Shown: positions 10,202 through 18,775 of the stretch, in pieces
Layout of the letters: the number at the start of each line of letters is the position of its first letter
How positions within the stretch are numbered: position 1 is the stretch's first letter
Source: Zizania palustris
Taxonomy: Eukaryota; Streptophyta; Magnoliopsida; Poales; Poaceae
DNA: 64,000 nt
Direction of reading: 5' to 3'
Assembly (NCBI GenBank): GCA_019279435.1
Contig: JAAALK010000681.1
Span: forward strand, 1 to 64,000
Notes under the pieces: model-generated
The model's input: the letters and a program-made list of their open reading frames with translations, nothing else
Databases searched by the model: none
Told to the model about the DNA's origin: nothing
Program-made: the position numbers and the translations under genes

Positions 10202-13200
10202 CTACGTATAATCTGTATCTAAACCTAAGAAGAACTGTGTGCGAGGCCCCAACCCTCGCTTGCCCCTTCTTCGGCCAGGGCCGCCTCGGCTGGACGTTGC
10301 CTCGTCGGAGCCCGCTCTCCCTCGAACAGCCCGTTCAGGTTCCGAAGCCCGTAGGCTTCGCCTTCCACTTTGCAGGTCACTCCAGGTTAACGAAGCAGGC
10401 GGTGCCGTATCAAAGGCAGAAAAGTCTAGGGCTTCGTCGCCTGCTAAGGCCGTTCGCGAAGGCAAAGACAAAGGGCCCTGAAGGGACTCCGTCTTCACAG
10501 CGGCTAGTAAATCCTGAGCTACTTCGGAGATGGCCTCGCCGTTAGGCCCCCTCGGAAGCTTAAACCGAGGGGGGCCTTCGGACCTAGCTACTTCGAGGAT
10601 CGCCCACAGCTGTTGAAGCTCTTCAGAGTCCTCGAGGACTTCGAGGTCTACGCTCGAAGTCTGAGCCTGGGCATGTATAAAAAACCCCCGCATTCATATT
10701 AATAAGCTGATAGAGTTTTTACAAGCCTGCAGCTAAGTATTACAAAAGGCCTAAGGAGATCTACACCTTCGGAGGCGGAGGTACCGAAGTCGAAGGCTGA
10801 TCAGGCACAGCAGGCGCTTTGGATCGGCGATGTCGAAGGGCCTTCTGGAGGTCGAGGACTGCTTCGCAGCCTTGCTCCTTCCAGGGGTCCTGCAGCCGCC
10901 GCCAGGCCCCGCGAACTTCGGCCGGAGGCGTCACCAAGTGCGGACCCCCGAAGGCCACTGGGGTCACGGAGGTTGCAGCCCGAAGGTGGTCACACCCCGC
11001 AGCATGGAGCATCTGCAACACTCCTTGGCCCGCGACGCGACCGGCCATGAGGGCGAAGCCCGTCAGCACTTCGTCCGCTATCGAAGCCGCAGTCTTCAAG
11101 AAATCGGCGCGGTCTCTAATTGGTTCCTGATCGCCAAAATCCGGAGTCCGGCACTCGGTCCCTATTTTCTCAAGGACCTCGGTCAGGCTCTGAGTGGCCT
11201 CGCCAAGATTAGCCACGACGAAGCCCTCAAGATCCCAAGCCCGCTGGCGGAGCTCCTCGTTCTCCTTCGCCTGTCGAGCCTCGGCATCCTTCGAAGCCTG
11301 GAGCTCCGCGCGGAGCCGAGCCGTCTCTGAGGCCAAGGCTTCCCTCGCCTCAGCAGCCGAAGCCTCGGCCCGCCTCCGTCTCTCAGCTTCCTCCGAGACC
11401 TCGCGGCGAAGGGCCTCCTTCTCCCCCGCGAGGCGCTCCATCCGCCTGTCGGCAGCAGTCGAAGCTGCCGCGTTCAGTGCGAGGGCCTGCAGAAATTGAA
11501 GAGATCATAAGTATTAGCCAAGGGACAAAAGTATAGTTCAAAGCTGCAAGGGGCTTCGCTCACCCGCAGGAGGACTTCGTTCGAACTGACGAAGAGGTCC
11601 GTGGGGTCTCGATGGCTGAGCTGGGCCACCAAATCCCCCTCCTCCGCAGAAGCACAAGCCTCGCGGAAATCGCGGATCACCGCCACCGTCACGCCCCCCT
11701 CGGCTTGAAAGGGTGAACCACGGCCACGGTCGCCTCCGTGGGCTCCGGCAAGGCGGGACTCAAGCCCATCACATCCACTTCCTCTTCGCCTCGAGGAGCC
11801 TCGCGGCCTCCGCTGCCTTCATCATCAGACGAAGTGCTCTCGGACTCCGAATCGCTGCTGCTGCTGCTCGAAGCTTCTATGGACTTCGCCTCGGTGGGCT
11901 TCGATCCACCCTCGTCTACCGCCTTCGCCACTGTGGGCCTCGCGTCATCTTCGTCCTCTGCAGGGAGCCAAGTCTAAATCCGCATATTGAAGAGAAGCAT
12001 GCAAAAGAAAAAAGGGTTTACCATCGTCGGAGATCTCTTGAAAGGAGGATGGGGCTAAGTGTGCCCTCCAACTCCTTCGCTGCGAAGCTGGCGCGTCTAC
12101 CTCCGCGCCCGAGGTTGGTTCCGCCGGGGCATCCGCGGCCTCCTTGGCGGCCGGAGTGTGCGCACCGGACTTCGCTGCCGAAGGCCTCGCCGCCAAGGGC
12201 TTCGCTGCCTTGTTGGGGGTCGGAGTAGCTGCGGGTTTCGCCGCAACCTCCCCCGAATTAGAAGCTTCGACCGCGGGGACCTCTGGCCGATGTCCCGAGG
12301 CATCCACTTCGTCCTCGTCCCCCCTCTTCCTCTTGGCTCCGGCCGACGAGGTAGCCAGGTGGGCGAAGTCCGGCAGAGCAGGAAGCCCTCCGAGGTCGAG
12401 CGCGGTCCATACCCTGTTCCAGCGCTCCCAGGACCCTACCAGTGCAAGGCGCTGGGCCTGCTCCTCGGGAGTCGGAGTCCCGACGACTCGATCCGCCGCC
12501 GCGGTGGCCTCCTCCGGGGTCCTCATTTCGAGGGCGGCTTCATGAAAGGTTTGAGTTAGAAGTGAAGTCTGCGAAGTATTAAAAGCAAAGAGACTGCGAA
12601 GCCTTACAGAAGCAGTCGAAGGCCAACTCGCTAAGTTCACCTCGGCCCGAAGCTTGAAAGAGCCCCTCCGGCCAGGAGCGCACGAGGGGGCTGAGCCGGA
12701 GGGTGATGAACTCCTCCGCGAGGTCCCTCATGCTCATCTTCGCCGCCACTCTCCGGAGCAGCGAGATCCTCGAGCGAAGGATATCTTCGCTGGTCTTCAC
12801 CACCCCTTCGCGTCGGTACAAAATATGGGCGTTGGTACTCCGAAGGGGAGAGTTGGCACCGACGGAGGCATAGAACCACTCTTGGTCCCACCTCGAGTGC
12901 CACTTGTTGTTTACGGCCCTCGCCGGGAAGGCGTCTTGATACTCCTTCCGGAGCTGGAAGTTGGCGCTGCCGAAGGCCAGCGCCCTCTTGACGCGGTCCG
13001 TCCCCTCCCGCGGCTTCGGTTGGTAGTTGGCGTCGTGGAGGGCGACGAAGACATCCGTGCAGCCCTCGCAGCCCTCGGCCCTCATGGCCCACTCAAAGAC
13101 GGCTAACCTCGCCACGGCGTTGGGCGAAAGCTGAGGGAGCTCGAGGTTGTAAGCCTCGAGGACTTCACTCAGCATCCCCACTGCTGGCAATCCGAGGCCG

Positions 13201-13511
13201 GCTTCGAAGAAGGCCTCGAATACCACCACTTCGTTTGCGCGAGGCCTCGGCTCAGCCTCCGACTTCTCCGGGACCCGAAGCTGGATCTTCGCCGCAATCT
13301 TCCCTTCGCAGGCCCTCCGGACCAACTCCTCCGTGGAGATCGAGGCCCTCATCTCCAGGGTCTGCTCGAACTTGTCGGAGGGCGTCCGAAGGTCCCTCGG
13401 CCCCAGCCGCCTGGGCGCAGTCTTCGCCGCCGCAGCCGCCGCTGCCTGCACTTGGGCGGAGCCCGAGCTCGAGCCCAAGGCCAGAGGCTTCGCCACCGCC
13501 TTCTTCGGCAT
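10202..13511 (-). pseudogene. antisense Tat gene ('gypsy-type transposase' domain), element B copy; five exons, one frameshift
   Basis: Read on the minus strand from the ATG at 13511. Predicted exons: 13511-12641, 12537-12022, 11957-11564, 11486-10767, 10666-10202; introns of 103, 64, 77 and 100 bp, all GT...AG, phases 1,1,0,0 as in the copy at 18776-22511. The first exon holds the conserved block EVVVFEAFFEAGLGLP and LSPNAVARLAVFEWAMRAEG, which matches the plant domain annotated as 'putative gypsy-type transposase' (PF04195). Exon 3 is acidic and serine-rich, exon 4 is a long Ala/Glu/Arg coiled coil, exon 5 ends FFLGLDTDYT. A one-base shift in a G run near 11700 breaks exon 3. Function unknown; the 'transposase' label comes from family naming, and no catalytic residues are evident. 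It lies opposite to the element's own transcript. Confidence 0.75.
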
Positions 13512-13650
13512 GTTGATGGGACTTCACCGCGTAGGGCTAAAGCTAGCGAAAGGGGGCTCGAAGCGAAGCTAGAATAAGAAGGGAGCGAAGGTTGCAAGGC
13601 AACGAGAAGAAAGCGAATGAAGGTGTACCGAAGCCGCACGCGGTAAGTCT

Positions 13651-13659
13651 CTATTTATA
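13651..13659 (-). promoter_or_regulatory. TATA box of the antisense gene, element B
   Basis: The minus strand reads TATAAATAG about 140 bp before the ATG at 13511, in the internal region just before the 3' LTR. Equivalent sites occur before the same gene at 18627, 32413, 46781 and 58646. Confidence 0.6.
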
Positions 13660-13939
13660 GGCGCGGTAAGAATTCCAACCGTCGTGGGCCGAACCCACCG
13701 CCAAATGGGCCTCCGGCGAAGGCCAACCGGCCCAGAGCAAGGTAACGGTAACTTTTTCGACCGTTGCGGAGCCGTTCGGCTCCCCGAGGCCGTTCTGGCA
13801 ACTAACGCGGGCATTTATTGCCCCCGGGTATCGAGGTCACCTTCGGTCCAGGCTCCGAAGGTATGTTTTCTCTGAAGTTGTGGTTTCAGGTCATTTGTCC
13901 TAAGGCGCATGCACCCCTTCGTCCCGAAGGCCTACACGC

Positions 13940-13949
13940 GAGGGGCTAC
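13940..13949 (+). promoter_or_regulatory. polypurine-tract region of element B
   Basis: GAGGGGCTAC directly precedes the 3' LTR. The same bases precede LTRs at 8063, 18296 (minus), 32751 and, with one change, 47174 and 58982, which marks it as the plus-strand primer. Confidence 0.75.
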
Positions 13950-14999
13950 TGTTGGGGGAATATATTTCCCTTAAACAGGGGCCAAATGATGTCAGCCCCC
14001 GACAGCCTTCGGCCCAAAGCCCAGTACTGTCAGAGCCTGTTTTCTATCTAAGTGTTGTTTCCAGGTCCCAAGGTGCCTTTCGGGGCCCGTAGCTTCGGAG
14101 CCCTCAGACCAGGAGGTCCGGCCCGGAGCCCCCAGTCCGGGCCCTGGCGCAGGGCACCGGAGGCCACCCTCCGGGAGCCAAGTCCGGAGGCCGCCCTCCG
14201 GAGTCCAGTCCGGAGGCCACCCTCTGGGAGCCAAGCCCGGAGGCCACCCTCCGGAAGCCAAGTCCGGAGGCCGCCCTCCGGAGTCCAGTCCGGAGGCCAC
14301 CCTCCGGGAGCCAAGCCCGGAGGCCACCCTCCGGGAGCCAAGTCCAGAGGCCGCCCTCCGGAGTCCAGTCCGGAGGCCACCCTCCGGAAGCCAGGTCCGG
14401 AGGTCGCCCTCCGGAGTCCAGTTTGGAGGCCACCCTCCGGGAGCCGAGTCCCGTTCGGAGGCCGCCCTCCGGAAGCCAGTTCGAAGGCCGCTCTCCGGAG
14501 CCCCGTCCGGAGGCTGCCTTCCGGAGCACGCTTCGAAGCCCCCCTCCGGGGTGCACTCCGAAGCCTTCCTCCCAGCCCCCACCTTCGGTGTATCTTTTAG
14601 CTGGTCAAAGCCTGGTGCAGCCTGACACGTCTGTAAAGCTGTAAAGCTGTAAAGTTGCCTGGCACTTTGCTCAGTAGCTAGCTCTCTTTCCATGTCTACC
14701 CCTATAAGCCTAGGGGCTTGTAGAGGGTATCTTGGTCTTTTCCTTAAGGCCTGCATGCCTATAAAAGCAGGGCCAAGCCCTTGTAGCAGGGGGGGGCATG
14801 AGACCCTGTAGTTCTCTTCTCCACATTAAGGCATACCATGCCAAATCAACCACAAACTGGACGTTGGACTATTATCCCCTAGGGGAGGCCCGAACCAGTA
14901 TAAATTCCTTCTCCCTCCGAGAGGACCCATCGAGGTTCATTCTCCACATCATACTCCACCACAGGAAAACCTGCTGGAACTAACGCAATTGTTCCAACA
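13950..14999 (+). repeat. 3' LTR of element B, 1050 bp
   Basis: TGTTGGGGGAATATATTTCC to GCAATTGTTCCAACA, followed by the target duplication CCTGC. Apart from the minisatellite it is nearly the same as 8063-8924. Confidence 0.93.
14155..14535. repeat. minisatellite in LTR copy 3, about 14 units of 27 bp
   Basis: The expanded version of the arrays at 7201 and 8266, with a higher-order pattern in which groups of two or three unit variants are themselves repeated (for example 14180-14260 and 14270-14350). Confidence 0.8.
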
Positions 15000-15004
15000 C
15001 CTGC
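15000..15004. repeat. target-site duplication of element B, right copy (CCTGC)
   Basis: Matches 6990-6994. The host LTR text resumes with CTCACTCCGAAGCCC, the same style as just left of the insertion. Confidence 0.9.
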
Positions 15005-15974
15005 CTCACTCCGAAGCCCCACCTTCAGAGTACCACCCTTCGAAGTCCCTCCTTCATCCAAGGCCTCCGCATGAAGCATTCCATGAGCAATTCGTCGCAG
15101 TGTATCTCCCCGAGCACACTCCTCGACGATCCTCACCTGGATCATGCCTTTGATGCACCTCGACTTCTGAGACCTTCGTCGGGTATACCTTCGAGTGTCT
15201 CCCTCCAGAGCACACTTCGAACACCTTGCCTCATTGCTGAGGACTTAGTCCACCATAGTTCGAAGTCACTCCATTCGGAGTACCCTTCGAAGTGCCTCAC
15301 CTCCGAGGACTTCGTCTCGGGGTACCTTCACCCGGAGTCACACTCTGCACTTACTGCCTTCTCCTGGCGCACCTTGACCTGAGGTCCGACCTCGACCCCT
15401 TCGCAGCCTTCGTGACGGAGCTCCCTGCTCCCCTGGCATCAAGCCTCCCGCTTTACCCAGGTTCACTTGCTACGAACCGTCCGTCGCCTCCGAAGTCACC
15501 TGCGCACCACAGACAAACAGACAAGTGTATCCAGTACCCCGGAGACCTCTCCGAGTAAACAACCTTCGGCACACCCTCCGGTGTACCGCCCAAAGTATCG
15601 AACCCTTCGGTACAGCCAAGTCATTGTGTACTGTTGGACCCCTCCGACAGGCACACTCCACTGCAACAGCCGCAACAAATAGACCCACCGAACCCTTCGG
15701 TGAAACCACCTCTGAATCCCTTCGGAGGGACCCCTTTGAATCAGAGGGTAAAATCTGTCAATCACTCATCATAGAGTCCAAAACAAACCCTTGGTTTCTC
15801 ATGCTCCTTGCGAAGCCTGAGTTTGGAGCTATAAAATACCTCGAAATCAGACCTCCGAAGGGTGTGTTCGAAGCCTATTCCACGGGAGACTGAATTAAAA
15901 CAGAAGGGTAGTTTTAGCCAGAAATCTTAAAAGCTCCCATTCACCCCCCTCTGGTCGCTCTGTTTGGTCCAACA

Positions 15975-17801
15975 GTTTCACATAATAAGTCGTACTTATT
16001 AATTAAATGCAAACGATATTTATTCAAGAAACAAGATAACAATTATCATCATACATTAGCATAGACTCTACAGGCATCTTCCACAAACACATGACTCACT
16101 CACACAAGTATCTAATACCCATGGAGCTCATATGTGCCTCATGCTTGGGCTATGGAAGAGGCTTCGTCAACGGATCCGCCATATTCAAATCGGTGTGCAC
16201 CTTGTAAATCTTCACATCACCTCTCTAAATGATCTCGCAGATCAGGTGATATGGCCGAAGTATATGTTTGGATTTCTAGTGCGATCTAGGCTCCTTGGCT
16301 TGCATAATGGCACCACTATTATCACAATAGAGGTCCACTAGACTAGACGCACTAGGAACAACACCCAACTCCAAAACAAACTTTCTGATCCAAACTGCCT
16401 CCTTCGCCACTTCTGAAGCAACGATATACCCAACTTATGTTGTAGAATCAGGCACTGTCTCTTGCTCGAAACTCTTCCAACTCACTGTGCCTCCATTGAG
16501 GCATAATACAAAGCTAGATTGCGATTGAGAATCATCGATCTAAAAGCTAGCATCTCTGTAACCACTTAAAATGATCTCATCTTCACCACCGTATACCAGG
16601 AACATTTCCTCAGTCCTTCTCAAGTACTTGAGGATACTCTTTACTACAACATAGTGACTTTCACTTGGGTTCGATTGGTACCTGCTCATAATAATTAGAG
16701 CATATGACACATCTGGGCGTGTACATAGCATGGCATACATGATGGATCCAATTGCGGAGGCATAAAGGATCACACTCATCTTCTCTATCTCATCAGGTGT
16801 CACAGCACACTGAGTCTTACTAAGAGAAAGACCATGTGACATTGGCAGAAAACCCTTCTTAGAATTATGCATTTTGAACCGTTTCAAAACATTGTCAATT
16901 TACATACTTTGGCTTAATCCAATTAACTGTTTTGATCTCTCTATATAGATCTTTATGCCCAAAATGTATGCCGCCCAAAATATAAGACCAGAAACACAAG
17001 TGAACTCCCACTAGCCTTCTTGTAAACACAAGGTTCTTCTTCATTCTTGATGAAGCCAAACCCTTTGACTACCTCATCAAAATGAAGATTCCAACTCAGA
17101 GAAGCTTGCTTCAATCCATAAATGGACTTTCGCAACTTACAAACTTTCCCAGCATTCCTCGAACCGTCAAGACCTTTAGGTTGTGTCTTGTACACATCCT
17201 CACTTAGGTTTCCATTTAGGAAAGTTGTCTTGACTTCCATTTGCCATATCTCATAATCATAAAATGCGCCAATAGCTAGGATGATTCGAATAGACTTAAG
17301 CATAACGACGGGCGAAAATGTTTCATCATAATCAACACCTTGAATCTGTCCAAAACCTTTCGCCACCAATCGTGCCTTATATATGTGAACATTTCCATCA
17401 ACATCTATCTTTTTCTTGAAGATCCATTTACACTCAATGGTTTTTACACCATCGGGTGGATCAACCAAGTTCCAAACTTGGTTAACTCCCATGGACTCCC
17501 AACTCAGATTCAATGGCTCCAAGCCATTTCTTAGAGTCTGGTTCCATCTCTGCTTCCAAATAGGTCTTGGGCTCATCGTTTTCCAATAGAAACACGTCGT
17601 GATGCCCGGTGGTCAAGAACATGTACCTCTCTAGCGCATGGACTACTCTCCCAGACCTTCGTGGGGCTGGAGCATATTCAATATGATCTACAACATTTTG
17701 CTCATCCTGTTGTTGATCAGTGGGATCTGGAACACTTTCCAGTGGCTCTCAAACTTCTTATTGGTAGTCATTGTAGCTCCTAGCAAAAATGATATCATTA
17801 T
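15975..17801 (-). pseudogene. Ty1/copia pol fragment: RT and RNase H, catalytic centre deleted
   Basis: The minus strand from about 17800 down carries the integrase-RT linker, then an RVT_2-type copia reverse transcriptase (17576-16960: VNQVWNLVDPP, ARLVAKGFGQIQGVDYDETF, KSIYGLKQAS), then, after a shift, the RT C-terminus (16887-16540) and RNase H (about 16530-16090, with VDLYCDNSGAI and ADPLTKPLP). Between LVLY (near 16990) and the isoleucine-leucine-glycine stretch that follows (near 16960) the segment holding the YVDD catalytic box is missing, about 100 bp. Further stops occur in RNase H. It is bounded by the SIRE-like LTR at 15974 and a Tat LTR at 17802, so neither of its own LTRs is visible; wording suggests the Tork branch, without certainty. 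Confidence 0.85.
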
Positions 17802-18296
17802 TGTTGGCGTAAAAGATTACGCTAACAGGTTTCTGTAGAAAAGAAACTAACAAACGAAGTGTTTGCGAAGCAAACTGTTCTAAGCCTCCAAAAGGATAAT
17901 AGCTTAGAATAGTTCGAAAGTGTGTATTGAATCACTTGTAATCGGTCCCTATTACAGGGTGAAATGGGGGGTATTTATAGGCCTAAACATTAAGGAAAAG
18001 ACCTATTTACCCCTCTATTACAACCGACATTAAGGAAACTATTCGGTTTCCTTAATAGGGCTAAAATGGTAAAAGACTAATCTAATAGGATAGAAGATAA
18101 GCCTTCCATCTTAGCTGGCAGAAAAGATCCTGAAGGGCTTTGGTTCGAAGACATACTTCGAACCAGTGCTTGTCTTCGGGCTTCGAACCAGGTTCCGAGC
18201 ATCTTCGAAGAAGGTCTTCGAACAATCTTCGAACTAGTTGGCTGTCTTCATGCTGCTTTAGCAATAACCCCGAAGATAAGATATTTTCCCCCAACA
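17802..18296 (-). repeat. 3' LTR of element G (495 bp)
   Basis: Minus strand TGTTGGGGGAAAATATCTTA to TTTTACGCCAACA. TATAAATA lies at 17984-17977 on the minus strand. A perfect inverted repeat TGGTTCGAAG-5 nt-CTTCGAACCA is at 18141-18165. Confidence 0.93.
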
Positions 18297-18306
18297 GTAG
18301 CCCCTC
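18297..18306 (-). promoter_or_regulatory. polypurine-tract region of element G
   Basis: The minus strand reads GAGGGGCTAC directly before TGTTGGGGG. Between it and the antisense gene (18307-18775) lies about 470 bp that holds only the antisense promoter and leader. Confidence 0.75.
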
Positions 18307-18626
18307 GAATACGCTTCTCCGTTCGACCTGTAACGTTAGGAGAGCAGTATACGGAAAGAAAAGATAACCAATCATAGGGGTTATTGATTTTCGTTTTATC
18401 TCCGAAATGCATGAAGATATGAACTTCGAATCAGTCATAAGGTAATTACCTTTCGAACCATCTTAGAACTGACTTAGGAAGTTCGAAAGTCTTTTTAGAC
18501 TTAGAAAAAATAGCCGTTAGTTTCTGTTTCTAATGGAAGCTATACGAGGCGTTATTTTCGGAGGAAAATAACAGGCGGGAATGCGAAAGGGCAGAACCCA
18601 AACGGTAACAAACGGAAAGATTAGGC

Positions 18627-18634
18627 TATAAATA
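18627..18634 (+). promoter_or_regulatory. TATA box of the antisense gene, element G
   Basis: TATAAATA lies 149 bp before the ATG at 18776, outside the LTR and pointing away from it. Between them is a CTTTGAGTTCTTGAGCCCTA leader containing a short duplication. The site is kept in four Tat subfamilies in this window. Confidence 0.65.
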
Positions 18635-18775
18635 AAGAGCCCCAAAACTTACCCGATTACCTTTTCACCGCCTCCTCTCAGTCAAAAGCTTTTTGAGCCC
18701 TTTGAGTTCTTGAGCCCTAGCCTCTGAGTTCTTGAGCCCTAGTCTCCATTCCCTCAGATCAATCCGGCAATCGCG

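Larger units (their letters stand above)
6995..14999 (+). mobile_element. non-autonomous Tat-lineage retrotransposon with three LTR copies (element B)
   Basis: Layout on the plus strand: truncated LTR (6995 to about 7500), a 3'-internal fragment (about 7500-8062), complete LTR (8063-8924), primer-binding site, internal region without gag or pol (8947-13939), polypurine tract, complete LTR (13950-14999). The flanks are CCTGC on both sides. The primer-binding site and the GAGGGGCTAC tract are the same as in the autonomous Tat elements in this window, so it could be replicated in trans by such partners. Its only coding capacity is the antisense gene at 10202-13511. The rice pair Dasheng and RIRE2 is an established precedent for such a relationship; assigning this element to that family would need a library search. 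Confidence 0.88.
5577..15974 (-). repeat. 5' LTR of the SIRE-like element, split by element B
   Basis: Left part 5577-6994 and right part 15005-15974 form one LTR of about 2.39 kb once the 8-kb insertion and one 5-bp duplication are removed. On the minus strand it starts TGTTGGACCAAACAGAGCGA at 15974 and ends ...GGTCCAACA at 5577. Both ends carry the GGGGGGTGAATGGGAGC motif in inverted orientation, so the LTR is bounded by an imperfect inverted repeat of about 45 bp, as in SIRE/Maximus-type LTRs. No gene is visible in either part; the apparent ORFs at 15292-15893 follow the LTR's CTTCG-rich text. Five bases outside the start are GTTTC (15975-15979); the other end is outside the window. Confidence 0.85.

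Noticed and set aside
10202..13511. Calling the antisense protein a DNA transposase
   Set aside because: The family name is historical; I see no DDE triad, zinc-finger DNA-binding array or terminal inverted repeats that would support it.
15292..15893. ORFs of 88-122 aa left of the copia LTR edge
   Set aside because: They lie in the U3 part of the SIRE-like LTR and follow its CTTCG-rich wording on both strands.
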